A stretch of 64,000 bases of DNA from Apostichopus japonicus (GCF_037975245.1 NC_092582.1:26664077-26728076), one strand, 5' to 3'; positions 48,072 through 61,208 are shown, counted from the first letter of the stretch. The notes: generated from the letters alone by a model not told the origin. Numbers and translations: made by a program.

Positions 48072-48738
48072 TTTCGTTCGATTATTTTGCACCTACCCAA
48101 AACACAGTAACATAATGCGCAATCGCAATAAACCAACGTCACTTCACAAATTTCTTTTATATAGATCACAAGGGGTAAATCTTTCGAATAGTATGCGGAC
48201 AAATATGATCAAAATGAAGACAAATATTGAGCGATTGTGTATTGAAACACTGACTCTATTAACAAAAAAGGTATGAAAGGTATTAATGAACGAAGAAATA
48301 AAAAACGGTTGAAACAAGGCAACGTTTACGTCATTGAAAGTAGGTCATTGACTTCGCTACACTGTGACTGAAACGCAAACCTTTGTCGTGGTTCACCTAA
48401 TGTATAGTACATGCGTGAAACTTTTATGTGACACATCTCTGCTACCTGTGTATGCGAACGTTATTATGGTCATCCACTACCAAGGGCGTAGAAAGTGGGG
48501 GGGGGGGGGCTGGGGGCGACATCCCCACCTGAAAACATGGGGGCGGAAGTATGCTTCCGCCCCCCAGTCGTCGAGGGTAAAACCTCTTTCATTTTTAAAA
48601 CTATTTTCTGAAATTCAGAACGTAGTCTTTCACAATTGTTCAGACTGTTAGTGTTTAGTACTGCGATTATTGGGAATCACTATCTCCGCGGGAAATTCGC
48701 TAGCGTTTGAGCATACCATCAAAATAAGTCATGATCAG
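48072..48738. promoter_or_regulatory. MAP2K7 5' flank; promoter not resolved
   Basis: Sequence upstream of the start codon. No TATA box or CpG-rich island stands out. A possible 5' UTR acceptor lies at about 48095. At 48484-48570 is a transposon-end fragment (GGGCGTAGAAAGTGGGGG) with an 11-bp hairpin GGGGGCGGAAG / CTTCCGCCCCC around a 4-base loop. Confidence 0.3.
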
Positions 48739-49324
48739 TTGCGTAGGAAGGTACTTTTGAGTAAGGGGGGCTGAAGACTGACGGCCGGCCTGGGGGAGGG
48801 GTCTGAGGGGAGGGGGTGTCCCCCTCCCCTTTGTTTTTTTTTTTTGCATTTCCAGGTGGCCTCAAATGAAATTTGGTGCAATATAGCACACTTCAACACC
48901 CACTCCATTTTGTAAATAATTTTGCATTTTCACCTGGCCTTAGATGCAATTTGGTGCTCCAAATGAGATTTTTTTCTCATTTGGAAATGAAAAAAGGGGT
49001 TTTCTGACTTGCGAAGCGGGGGGGGGCGGGGCGGGGCGGAATGATACTTCCGCCCCTCCATACTTTTCACTGGCAAATGCACGCAAGATGAGTGGAGCGG
49101 TATGGAATCGATCCACCTTTGAAGACTTTTTTTTATTACAAATTCAGACATTTGTGGCACTAAACAGCATCTGATGGCCTCTAATTGTTCAAAAATTTCC
49201 AAATGGGAGGGGTGACCCCTCCCCTTTGGAAATTTTTTAAGACCCCTCTCCCAGGACGGCGATCAGAATCCATCATGCATCAGACCCCCCCCCCCCCCCG
49301 ACAAAAATACCTTCCTACGCCAGT
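48739..49324. mobile_element. Inverted-repeat element with poly-G/poly-C ends
   Basis: GCGTAGGAAGGTA at 48741 and its perfect complement at 49308-49320 form the termini. G-runs follow inside the left end and a C-run precedes the right end. The interior has two imperfect repeats of TTTGCATTTyCA..TGGCCT. 49325-50245 after it shows no recognisable gene. Confidence 0.7.
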
Positions 49325-50263
49325 GTCCACTACCACATAATCCGTGCACAATGTAGACCAAGAGACCTAATCCAGGAGAGAAGTCAAACGACGCCGTCTA
49401 TTCATGTAAAAAGACTTCATCGTGTATTCTAGGTGCCACATGATGTACTTAATGGACTAAAGGGCTCTGGAAAATATAAATTTACTCTCAGTTTCATCAC
49501 ACTTACGTTGGAAATGAAGATTTCAAAAGGTGGCCGGTGACATATTTTCTTCCAGAGGCCCAATCAGGCCCTCGACGTGCCCCACGGGTTGTTCCGCAAA
49601 TATTCCGGTGCAGTGTTGCGGCCCGATCGGGATATTAGCGAAGAGACTCAGGTAGCTAAATCCAGAAGAACAGCAGTGAGTTCTCATGGTAGGAACTATA
49701 GACTCTGCTGAGTCTGCTCAGCGACGCGAATGATTCTCCCGACATAAAAATAGGAAATTGCTACGGCTGTTATATTTTCCTCCCCTTTCTACATACGCTT
49801 CACAGTAAAGGACTGTGCATATCACAGGAACGAATCGTTCATAGCGTGATGAATAGAAAGAATCGACCCAGCGCATTTGGTTAAGAAAAATTGGTCGATA
49901 CGCCTCAACAAAGGCTACGTAGGAACAAATTCTTCTGTATTGTCTTACTTCATTGCGAGCATGCGCATATGGGTCCACATAATACTTCAATCAAGCCTTA
50001 ACAGTCTTAGAGAGCAACTATCAGAAATACAAATCAAAGCCACTACTGTTTGTGTATAGCCTATGAATTCACAATCCACCAGTTATGCAGGTTCTATATC
50101 CTACCAGGGACGAACCCAGAATTGTCTTTAAAAAGACAGGTGTGGTCCTGTCAGGTCTATGAGGCGGACTCCCATATGGAAGTCAGTGGGATAATCCCAG
50201 ACAAAATATGTATTCTGAGACATGTTATAGGCTATTAATTAGGTCTTCACACAAGTTTCTGTT

Positions 50264-50276
50264 AATATATATATAT

Positions 50277-50311
<35 letters not shown>

Positions 50312-50460
50312 CATATAAGGGGCGGATGCAGGATTTGTGACGGGGGGGGGGGGTCTGACTGGTCCAGCTGCGCCTGAACGTAAGACTATCTAAGCGGAGC
50401 GCCACCATCGGTTGGCGCGGAGCGTACCAGAAAATTTTACAACTTTACAAACCCCCAGAT

Positions 50461-50532
<72 letters not shown>

Positions 50533-51032
50533 AATAACGGAAAAACTGTTAAAAAACTATGCTGTATTTAGAGAAAGGCTGGATCTGGAGTGAGATACAA
50601 TAATTAAATGAGGTAAGTGATTGAAACTAAATTAGCCAATGTTTGGTTTGTGCAGAGCTTTCGAGCAAAACTAGCTCTTCTTCAGTGCATGATCACCGAA
50701 AGTGACAAGGAGTAGCAGGAATTGAAACTATTTTACAGAGAAGAGTGTCGGCATGGTTGTGAACTGTGAAGTCAAAGCGACTTACTGATTTCTGCTGAAT
50801 TGGGCAGAAGAACTGGTTTGACGAGTTTTGTACGTCAATGTACGGGGTTTGCTTTTAGCTTTTTTGATGGCATTTTCAATAGTACCCGGAAATACTGTCT
50901 GTTTAGGAGGTGTTGTGACAGTTCTTTAGTGCGGGAATCAAAATCAACTTCAGAGGAGCAAATGCGTCGAATGTACGGAATATTTCTGGTACAGTGACGT
51001 GGATGGCAGCTGTTTACCGAGGTAGTTGTGCT

Positions 51033-51080
<48 letters not shown>
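50264..51080. repeat. Microsatellites (TA)n, (CA)n, (CT)n
   Basis: (TA)n-(CA)n-(TA)n at 50264-50312, (CT)n followed by (TA)n at 50461-50525, and a 23-unit (TA)n at 51035-51080. At 50640-50690 the minus strand reads GAAGAGCTAGTTTTGCTCGA, reminiscent of retroelement terminal sequences, but that is too little for a call. Confidence 0.85.
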
Positions 51081-51083
<3 letters not shown>

Positions 51084-51724
51084 CCAGTTATTAAGGTTAT
51101 TAGACCCATTAGCTGGTTAGCATTATCATAGTCGGACATTACTGGAGCTGACAACACTATAAATATAGCCTTCACTGCAGAATTACAGAGATTTCAGTCG
51201 CCGAATATTGAAAACCGGACTAGCGATAGAAAGATGACAACTCCTAAAAATTATTCCTTATACTTGGACTTTGGCACATTAAGGTTAAATTTCTACATAT
51301 AGTATTCAGCTAGGCTAATAAGCTGCGTAGATTCCTCCCATTCGTTGCTGCCCTCTCTTTGTCGTCGTCCGTCACAGTTTTGGGTGTATTTACAAAGAAA
51401 GTGAGCGAAACCATCCAACTTGGGCGATTGTATAGAGTACTCTTTAGTGACATAACACGTTTTTATCTACTTCATGAATGAATTAAATGCCACCTGTACA
51501 AATAATATGATAACGCATGTATGTAAATGCAGCGTCAACCGTAACTACTTGTTCTTGCCTTTTCTACCTAATTACGTCATTGCGAGTGTGATGACATTAC
51601 CAAAGATTGTGACCAGGAGAAGATAAGACCCTTCGCCAAAAAAGGAAGAGGGAGTAGGTTCTCACCACATGTAAATCTTGTAGCTTGTAGAAAAGTAACT
51701 CCGTGGCAGGTGTGGATATGTACC

Positions 51725-53201
51725 CAGGCGCGTATCCAGGGGGGTGTTAGGGGCGCGCGCCCCCCGGGTAAGAAAAGAAGGAGAGAAAAAAAGAGAGAAG
51801 GAAAATGGGAAAAAAGAGGGGAAAGAAGGGGAGGAAGGAAGGAAAAGAAAAAGAAGAAAGAGAGAAAAAGGAGAAAAGGAGGGATTAGAAAAAACTGCAA
51901 GAAGAGAAAGAGGAACAGTGACATAATTATTAGAATTTGTAAAGCAAACAGCAGATATCATATCATATCAGTGAGCATGAAAATGGCGTTCCACGATGAA
52001 CAGCCTCCAAACCATGGTCGCAGATCCTGGTGAGGACAGCGGGACGCGTTCCCACCAACTTTTTCAGTAGTGGGGACATGATATACCGTGTCCCCACCAA
52101 TTTGTCTTGACCAATAGCTGCATTTCAAGTTCCCCTGTATTGAACTTTGGCGCAGTTTGATCCAGCATTGTGCAAATGACATGCAACAGTTCTCATTTTA
52201 TTATATTTTATCCACAGTTGTTAAATATAGGACGGAAATTGCATTTGCGGCAGTCTATATTTGTTTTCTGGGAGAGGACCCCAGACCCATCGTATACAAA
52301 AGTCTACTTGGATTATTTGTCCCCTGATTTTTGTTTCTGCAGACGCCCATATATTTCTCCAAACTAAATTGTTAAGCCATGAAATTTAAAACTTAAGGAG
52401 GTATGGGAGCATCATTAGGTCTGGGAAGTGTTATTTCCGGCGATCTGGGAGGTTATAGTTGCCCCAAAAAATCTTACGCTACACGCGAACACATGGTCGC
52501 GCTCCGCTTAGATATCAGAGAACAGACACGCGCCCCACCATTATCCAGGTTGATCTGCGCCCATGCTCCAGACTGTCGATGTGTGTAGTGTTCGGTTACG
52601 GAAATTTCTGGTATATTTTTTATTTCCTTCAACGAAATTTTTTAGTAGCCGTCTGAATTTTCGAAAAATTCCCTGACCAACATTCTTCATCATACTTCCC
52701 TCTACTGGTGCAATTTTGACCGATCTGTTAGGGTTTGAAGGAGGTTTTCCTAAATTGGTTGTCCATAGATGATATTTTGTGCAACATTATGGGTACGTTT
52801 TGAAGTGTCTTTATTCACGAAAATTGTGAATTTTCAAATTCTGAACAAATAATGGTCATGAAACCTAGAAAAGTGGGGCTTACGGGTATTGTGGGCCGCG
52901 ATGTAGAATCACCTACAAAAGCAATGATCCACGGGATATATGATGAGTTCGAACATGATGTGTGACTGGTGACAATCTACAAAAAGGTTATAGATAAGAA
53001 AAAACTATTGGGAAATACTTGGTTCTCAGGCAAAAGTGTACATCTTTTTGGTCAGTTTCAAGCCCGCGAAGTGCCATTTCCGGTGATCTGGGGGGTATAA
53101 AAACCAGAAATTTTCTTGTACGCTGCGCGCCAACCGATGGTGTCGCTCCGCTTAGATAGTAATTCGCGCCCCCGGATTAGAAAATCCTGGATACGCCCCT
53201 G
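51725..53201. mobile_element. hAT-like non-autonomous element
   Basis: The termini CAGGCGCGTATCCAGG and the complement of CAGGGGCGTATCCAGG, flanked by GTACC on both sides. Starts with poly-G-containing sequence and a purine-rich (GAAAAG)n patch at 51772-51895. Contains two diverged copies of a GAAGTGccATTTCCGGYGATCTGG block (52424 and 53070) also found outside this element. 1,477 bp. Confidence 0.8.
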
Positions 53202-53630
53202 GTACCTATTACGAATGCAGCTTAACGGTGCTGAAGTAATTCACGTTTGCTGTGCGGCAAGGGGCGGCGGAAGCACTTTTAATCTGGGGGGCACCAACGT
53301 CGAAGGGCACTTTGCAGAAATTCGATTGGACTGATGCAGCCTGATATTTAGTACCCTTTATAACTCTTATTGTATTATCTTATTTGCGTATACACATCAC
53401 TCCATCAACGCCACCCCCCCCCCCCCCCCTCAAATAAACAATGCATACTAGCACTGCAATATCTAATGTGCAAATTGGGAAATTGGAAAATCATTATAAA
53501 GTCCAAGTCCCTGCACACGCGATCGATACATGCATGAAAGCAAATGAAATATGTCAAAATACTGAAAGAAAAATAATTTTCTATGTGTTTTTCAATGGTT
53601 AAACTGATATTATTATGATCATTATTATTG

Positions 53631-53965
53631 TAACGACTTTCCCAGTAATTATAACCAATTTGGAAGGGTTATAACACGGCAAATGATTGTATGTTATTGG
53701 CATGCGACGTAATAACCAACGCATGCCTATATGATGTGCACATTAACGTGTTGAACGCGCGCAGCGCGCGAAAATTCTGGTAATATTTTTCTTATTGTAA
53801 CGACTTTCCCAACAATTATAACCAATTAGGAAGGGTTATAACACGGCAAATGATTGTATGTTATTGTCATGCGATGTAATAACCAACGCATGCCTATATG
53901 ATGTTCACATTAACATGTTGAACGCGCGCGAAAAATTCTGGTAATATTTTTCGTTACAGCCCCCC
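53631..53965. repeat. Two tandem copies of a 167-bp unit
   Basis: TAACGACTTTCCCA...GAACGCGCGC...AAAATTCTGGTAATATTTTT repeated at 53631 and 53798, ending in a C-run at 53959. Probably a transposon fragment. 53966-56093 holds no recognisable gene or array. Confidence 0.85.
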
Positions 53966-56101
53966 CCCCCCCCAAATCAAATTGGGCTCCTACGCATGTG
54001 GTAGTAAACATTTAAAACTTCCCGAAATATTTCATTCGACGTGGGTTTCGCTTTGTAAACTCTTTATTTATTTATTTAGAAATTTTTATGTAGAAATAGG
54101 GCACATTTTTAACCTGAGGAAAAGCCCCTGTGCCCCCCCCCCCGGTTCCGTCGCCCTTGCTGTGCGGGCAACTAGAGAAGCGGTTCTGAAAGGGTACTAA
54201 CCCTATGTTGATTGAGTGGCGTGATTGGGTTGTGATACAGAAATGAATAAATAGAGGCCATATAGCACCTGCTGACAACAAGACGCTTTGCAGCATTTGA
54301 AGGTCACTCGCGCCATCTTGATACACAAAACAAGGACTCGCGCAAAGGGTGCCTAGGTGGTACTAGTTACGAGGTTTCGACGAAATCCTTACCTTATCGT
54401 CAAATTATTATTTCATTTTCACACAGAGAAACACTTGATGCTCCAGATTAACTCCTATTGTGTGGGAATATACTAGTTGAAATGAATAACATGCACTCAG
54501 GGGTATTTAGCTGTTGTTTTTTGAGAGAAAAAATCTAGCGTGTTCCAAAATGTTGTACAATCTTACATTTGGACCTTAATTATGTATCTAGAGCACAGAG
54601 CCAATCCGTCTATATCGTTCACATGCTAACTTTTATTAGAACGAAATGTAGGGAGAAGACTTTACAAACATTTTTGGGACCCTGGCGAGCCTTCACTCCG
54701 AGTTGGAGGTGCACCAATAATTTATGGAGGGGGACCAATAATTTAAGGCTGGCCACAACAGCAATGCGCTGTTAAGTCTTGTTGGAAAGGGGTTAATATT
54801 CAAATGGAACCTTAAAGCCACCTTAGACAAAGGCTCAGTGAATAATAAAAACTGCAAAGTCATGTTGTGGAAAAACATTTTCTTTAACATTTTTTTGTGC
54901 GCTCAGTGAAGGATCTTCCACAAATTGCTGAATTGTTTAATTGAAAGGTACAGTATTGAAACAACCCGAGAAGCTGTTATTACTGTGTATAATTTGATGA
55001 TGCAGGTGCTTGGAAATAAGTCAAAACCTACTCATATTACATCTGTAAACCGACTTTGATAGAACTTCCCCAAATATATTTCTCTTTACTTCCTGACTAT
55101 TTACAAGGAACCATCTTAGTTGTAGGCCCACCAACGTTAATTATTGCAGCATTTTTAGTAGTCTGCCACGGTACATTGATTTATCTACTTACAGTTTGCA
55201 TCTGTCTTCTGTAATATTACATTGTTTTCATTAAAATTGCAAATTAATTTCCAAGTTCTCTCACATGTCTTCTGTGATGCATGCACGTGTACCACATGTG
55301 AATTACAATTTTTACTTTATAGCCTCAAAACAGGATGCATACATTTACCACAAACATTTAATCCTCATCGTCATTTGCTTGGAAGGTAAAAGGACTCTGT
55401 CGTGTTGCATCTTAGGCTTCTTAATTAGCTCAATTCAAATCAGTTAGGCCCATATAGGCCTACTGGATAAACAGCAAGAGCCAACTGTCATCTCAGTCCC
55501 AACAAAACTTGCTATCACCAATACTTGTGTCGAAGTCTACTTTGCTATCCTAGCAATTGAATATAGCCTTAGACCTAGTAACTATACTGTAACCGTATAA
55601 TACAACCATAACTTTACAGTTGCACTAGTAGTACTACAATGTCAACGGTCATATGAGGTCAAAGTTGAACCTTTAGACACTTGTAACTCAAACGATGGAG
55701 CTCCATGCTCAAGCAAATGGTACAGCTTAGATTTACTTCATTATTAGTATATGTCGATCCACCTCGCTGGGTACAAGAACCATATTGTTTTCCTTAGAGG
55801 CCCAAGGTCTTGCAACCGATGGTAAGAGAGTTCACAGTCTGAAACATTGTGAACACGATGACAGAAATAATTGGTGAAGTTACGCAGTGTTAAATGGATC
55901 CCCTTATTAATTAAAGAACTGTCTGATTACATTGATTGTTCTCATAAACTGTAAAAAAAAAGTTGCAAGGAATCACGGAGCCTTTTGATTCTCTGGTTTA
56001 TGAAAGCTTTGACCATTTTGTGGGGACTAGGGCTAAATCTATGGAATCGGGATACAGACACGTCAGTGCCTTGTATTTTCTAAATTGCCCTTGCACAGAA
56101 G

Positions 56102-57448
56102 CAGTGGCGTAGCCACGGCGGGGTGGGGGGGGGGGGGCGGGGGGGGGGCGACAGCCCCCGCCCTCGTGAAAACTTGTCGCTCCCAGTCGCCCTGCCACTG
56201 GGATTTTGGGTGTCGAAAAATATTACATGTGCGAAAAATATATCATTTGTCTGAATGGTCTCGAATCTCCATGATGACCACTCATGAACGACCCTCCGAC
56301 CGCGGACCGGCAGTAGGCTATAGTTGCTGAAAAAACCTGACGTGACATAGCGCATAGGCCGAGAAGACATTTACAGTAGTCGCACTGTACTGAAAACGCA
56401 TGTTAACGACCGTCAAATAAATACTGGCGCGTAGCCAAGGGGGGGGGGGCGAAGGGGCGACCGCCCCCTTGAGAATATTTTTTGTACGTTTTTATGATAT
56501 CATTAGTAATTTCAAAATAGAAAATGCTTAGATGCAACTTGCAAGGCCTGGGAAGTGCCATATCCAGCGATCTGGCAGGCATTTTCGTCAAAAATTTACG
56601 GCTCTGATAATTTGCCTACAGGTTCGCCCCTCCCTTGGCAAATTCTTCGCTACGCGCCTGAATAAGTACTAATACAAACAACCAATCAGGATCATGTAAC
56701 CAGTGCGCATTAACTGATCAAACAAGCTAGTGAGCTATACTATACCCTTATAGAAAGGTGGTTTCCAGGTACTGAAATGCCAAAGAAGAAAAGGTAAAAA
56801 ATGCTCATTTCGGTTTCTCACATCATTGCTCGCGTTATTGCCTCAATACTCCGTTACATTTTCAATCGGGTTTTCACTTCTGGGACGTAACCTGATGCTC
56901 TTCCGCTAAAAAAACAAATTTTCAAGAAAGGAGACAATACTTTCGCTGAGAACTACCGGCCAATCAGTCTATCACCCTAATAATATTTCAGACGCAATCT
57001 TTGATGTCAGTTTGACAGACATATAGTTCGGTCATTTCAGTATGTTACTTGCCTGAAAGCCCAGTCAATCTTTCCTTATTTTCCACTCGCAATTTGCAGA
57101 TTTGTCGAAAAATGTCAATGCCGGTGTCAAACTCACAAAAGATATGTTACGATATTTCAAAATAACTTACCAGACTGTTTTTTTCCTTTTATTTCACTAA
57201 ACTATTTGATGACCATATCAAGACATGGGATCTCAAAGTAAAGTATGTTGAGAAAACTTTAGAGCAGCTAACAAGGCCTGGGAAGTGTCATTTCCAACGA
57301 TCTAGGAGGCCTTTTTAGCTAACAATTTTCGGTACGCTGCTCGCCAACTTATGGTGGCGCTCCGCTTAGATAGTAACAAGACGCCCTCCCAGGAAATGGT
57401 CAAGCCACCCCAGTGCCCCCACTGAAAAAAATCCTGGCTACGCCACTG
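56102..57448. mobile_element. hAT-like element with exact 8-bp target duplication
   Basis: The termini CAGTGGCGTAGCC and its complement, flanked on both sides by CACAGAAG (56094-56101 and 57449-57456). A long G-run follows the left end. It contains a second element (56424-56660) and two copies of the GGGAAGTGYCATWTCC block (about 56550 and 57277). No transposase. 1,347 bp. Confidence 0.88.
56424..56660. mobile_element. Small element nested in the previous one
   Basis: The termini CTGGCGCGTAGCC and the complement of CAGGCGCGTAGCG, flanked by AATAAATA and AATAAGTA (7 of 8 bases match). 237 bp, poly-G near the left end. Same terminus family as 51725-53201. Confidence 0.72.
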
Positions 57449-57659
57449 CACAGAAGTGTTACTAATTGGACATTCGGTAAGTTCAGTGTCGGAAAGGATA
57501 GAAATTCGAACATGTTGACAGCGATCCTCCTATTCAATTGCCCTTGTAAACGAGCAAAGCTGAGAGCGATCTTACCATTTCAGTGGGCTGTTAACCCTTG
57601 TTGTGACTGTCCAGGATGAATTTTTAGACTACGGTCGTATGGCAAGCCGTTTTCCTTTT

Positions 57660-57780
57660 CGTTCAATATTTAATGATACAGTAATTATTTAATGATATCA
57701 TTAAATCGATTGATGATATCATTACATATTTGCAGATATCATTAAGTACTTTGATGATATCAAATTAATTTGTTTTTAAA
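57660..57780. repeat. Cluster of palindromic ATGATATCAT words
   Basis: Five spaced copies of (A/T)GATATCATTA or its relatives in about 100 bp of AT-rich DNA. Function unknown. 57780-58569 otherwise unassigned. Confidence 0.6.
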
Positions 57781-58569
57781 TTTAATAATGAATATTACTG
57801 TGGTTTATCCATAACTCAAAGCCGATAGCCATTGCATATACAAACGGCTCTCGGTTTACTCAGCGACAGGAAGGGTCTGGATTTACCAAGAACCCTATAA
57901 ATATATACTGTATGGCTATGGATTTACTCAAAAGTAGAGGGCTCACTTGACACGAACAGAAAATATGGTCCTCAAGGCAGAACTATCGTATATTCTTCTC
58001 CAGGTTCAATCTTTGCCGTTACTATTACACAATCACTTGTGGACCTGATACACATGCTCCTGCGTCTTTTCCGATAATGTAAGACAAGGCATCTAGCGTT
58101 GAAGCTATTGTGAGTTTTAGTAATTCATTTACAATCAATTTGCAAAAGAAATCACTGACGTGCACCGGTTAATTGAAAATGATACAATAAACAACGCTAG
58201 AAAGTTAGGCTTAACTTCGGAAATTAATAAAGCCTAACGTTAGGCCTAACTTTAGGCTAGGAAGAATCGTACGAGCGCGTATTGTACGCCTATGGCCTAG
58301 GTATAACTATCACTTAGCCTTACAAGTTACAGTAGGCCCAGGGTTAGGCAAAAAGGGAGTGAAGACTCGCGCACATACTTGAAACGCTTGATGACGGTAA
58401 TATGACCTAGTTTCGAATGATGTGTAACAGAAGTGTTAGACACCACCATCTATCCCAGAAAATACACACAGCTCGCTACCGTCTGTAATTAGACACTAGT
58501 GAGTAGTGTACAGTCAATACATGCAGCTACAGTACAGTCAATACCCACAACACAGTGTACATAGCAACG

Positions 58570-60847
58570 ATGGATTTCTCAGGTCCAGATAAAGCACTAA
58601 TATTAATAAAGGCAAATGTCCAAACAATGAATGGATACAGGACCTTGTATGATAAGTATGCAAGAGTTTCCTGTAGAAGGACGTTTGTTCATGGTTCTAG
58701 CCTAGCGCGATAGTAGGCACATATTTTATACATTAAAATTAAGGCCGTGGCTATTCTTACGACTAGTCGTAACAATGATTTATAATTCAAGCGCAGGAAA
58801 GTAAATAAGCAACTGCGCATGTAGTAGGGGTAACCCTAACCCTAAACGGGTACCGTTATTTTCCGCACACGTTACTTTCCGCTGAAACAAAACGGTGTTT
58901 TCCGCAAACAAATTTGTCAGCAGAAAACAACGTTTTTTTCAGCGGAAAGTACCGTTTTTTTTTGGGAGGAACAGAATGACTTACTGAAATGATTAAGCAC
59001 ATGGAAGGATTTAGGAAGATGGAGAAGATAGGATTTGACTGTAACAGGATAAAATGTAGCTTCGAGACTAGATTTAGGATAGCTAAGGTTGTAGCTTAGG
59101 CTGTAGGCACTAGCTTAGGCTGTAAGCACAAGTTTAATTTTAGTTAAACAGCGCCACCCTTTTGGGTTGTAGTTTTCGACATGCCTTAGTTATACAGCCA
59201 TTTCCAGCGAAAATCAAAGATACCACCTTTTTTTTAAACCATCATTACGCGGACCGCAGTTTTAATACTTTATTAGATACTCAATCCTTCATAACGCGGG
59301 CGTCCCTTTGCCCTTTTATCCGCCAACCGCCTCATACTTCTTTAATAAGACCTAATTACAAACACCCCAAGCCTCCTCTAAATTATAAGCAGCTTAAATT
59401 TTCTGATATGAACTCAGTCTAACCATCCTTGATCGACGTTCTTTGATACTTTCTCATGTTATTTTAATCATCCTGCCTGAATTTGGTATCCTAAAATTGC
59501 GGAAAAATATAGTGTACAGGTAAGTGAAGAAAAGGTGTTTTCCGCAGAAGAATTTTTTTCAGCGGAAAGTAATCAGCGGAAAGTAATGTATGCGGAAAAC
59601 AATTGAAACCACCCTAAACACTAGCCCTAACCCTAACCTTAACCCTAACCGGGAATTATTGTTATTCCTAGTCATAAAAATAGTACTCCTAGTCGTAAAA
59701 ATAGCCACGGTAAAGCAACTGCGCATGCGTATTTATAAATTATTCTTACGACTAGTCGTAAGAATAGCCAGTTTGTAAAATTAAACTACAAAACAACCGA
59801 CACACTCGATCAGACATCCAATAAATGTGAACCAGGCCAGTAGTGAAGTAATTGTAAACATGTTTGAAGAAATGACAAATACTTTGGCTCTCGTAAAAGA
59901 TGAATATCTTACAAATTTGCGATTATGTGCAATGATCAAACATTGCTTAGACTGATTGTTGCACTGCAGAGAAAGCATATCACTGACAAACAAACGCATG
60001 AATCTGATCGGAGCAGGTGCTTGCTGATTTTTAACACAGCACAGTGCTAGAGTAGCATTGTGAGAAGCGGTAGTTATTGCAATATTTGCTGAATAATTGC
60101 TTTAGTGTTTTTCAATAGGTTAGGCTACTTTTCAAAAGCAGATTATGTGTAGTGATAGCTTGCAGTTGAGTAATCGCAACTTAGGTCTTGAGCACGATTA
60201 ATCCCAATTCCAAAGTGTATTCGCGACTACTATCTCACGCTTCCAAATTTGACAGTCATTTAATTCTTGTATATGTAGTTACACCATTTGAAGGTGTAGT
60301 GATATGGTAAAGCTAGAGATGTATTTTGTTTTGAGACATTGAATGGTGTATAGTGATATGGTAAAGCTAGAGATGTATTTTGCTTTGAGAAATTTAATGG
60401 TGTAGTGATATGGTAAAGTTAGAGATGTATTTTGCTTTGAGACATTGAATGGTGTAGTGATATAGTAAAGCTAAAGATGTATTTTGCTTTGAGAAATTGA
60501 ATCTGTAGTAATTTTCCCTATCCCAAAAATGTGTTTTAAGTCTGTACGACTTGTAACTAAGGGTTTAACTAAATGAGAAAAGAAATTAATGTGTAATGTT
60601 CACTGTAATTTGGCTTGATTGCTGTTGTGTTGTAGACATGATTTTTTTCTGTTTTCTTATTCAATATTCTTGGTGTTTTCTCTCCAGGTAATGAGTTGGC
60701 CTACTTCTTTGCAGGCACTACTTTTATCTTCATGACACGTTGCCATTGGAGCAGTTTACTATTACAGAGGTGGCCTATCAAAATGAAAGACCTACACTGG
60801 TTAACCACCAGTTCTTCCAACAGAATTACTACTGGGATTTGTTCTAG
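58570..60847 (+). CDS. Candidate small multi-exon gene, unrecognised, possibly frameshifted
   Basis: Three open segments with matching splice phases. 58570-58655: ATG, reading MDFSGPDKALILIKANVQTM and on to LYD, donor AA|GTATGC. 59814-60016: begins after GATCAG, reads SSEVIVNMFEEMTNTLALVK and on in one frame, then NDQTLLRLIVALQRKHITDK in a second frame to the donor GCAG|GTGCTT. 60715-60847: after TTTGCAG, HYFYLHDTLPLEQFTITEVA...YYWDLF and stop. The outer phases agree, but the middle segment needs a one-base shift, so it is either a sequence error, a pseudogene or a wrong model. The first intron would contain the palindromic element at 58748-59770. No family recognised. Confidence 0.33.
58748..59770. 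mobile_element. Nested palindromic elements with telomere-like flanks
   Basis: Outer 25-bp perfect inverted repeats begin TGGCTATTCTTACGACTAG; another inverted copy of the same word lies at 59686-59710. Inside, 58859-59599 has its own 25-bp inverted ends (TTTTCCGCACACGTTACTTT type, two mismatches). Telomere-like CCCTAA words sit just outside the inner element (58831-58846 and 59614-59651). The word AAGCAACTGCGCATG occurs at both sides (58807, 59713). No coding frame. Confidence 0.65.
60293..60505. repeat. About 55-bp repeat, four imperfect units
   Basis: Units contain GGTGTAGTGATATGGTAAAG and GAGATGTATTTTGCTTTGAG. Lies just before the candidate last exon of the plus-strand gene. Confidence 0.85.
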
Positions 60848-61076
60848 TGCCAAATCTGATCTTCAGGATCAAAGAAAGTCAACAAACAGAACATACCAGG
60901 TGAATAAAGTGACAAATATAACAATAAGACATAGCTACGTTTCAAAGCTGTGCTTAGTGTTAGATATGCCACAAGATGGTGTTCCATCAATGTATCAGCA
61001 ATAGTCAAAATACTATGCAACTGTAATGTAGTAAAATCAATGTATTATTTAATCTGGGTTATTTATTAAATCAATC

Positions 61077-61208
61077 ATGGGGCAAAGAGCTTTTGCTGCT
61101 GCTGCTGCCCCTTCTCTGTGGAACAGCCTTCCAGAACATGTAAATCACAGTCCATCTCTTGATTCTTTTAAACGCTCTCTCAAGACTCATCTGATAAAAA
61201 CTGTATAA
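61077..61208 (+). pseudogene. 3' end of a LINE reverse-transcriptase ORF
   Basis: 44 codons reading RAFAAAAAPSLWNSLPEHV, then SPSLDSFKRSLKTHLI and a stop. This is the conserved C-terminal motif (APxLWNSLP...FKxxLKTHL) of many CR1/L2-like non-LTR elements. 5'-truncated, so not functional. Confidence 0.8.

Noticed and set aside
50640-50700. Penelope-like or other retroelement terminus
   Set aside because: Only a short resemblance (GAAGAGCTAGTTTTGCTCGA on the minus strand) and no coding remnant nearby.
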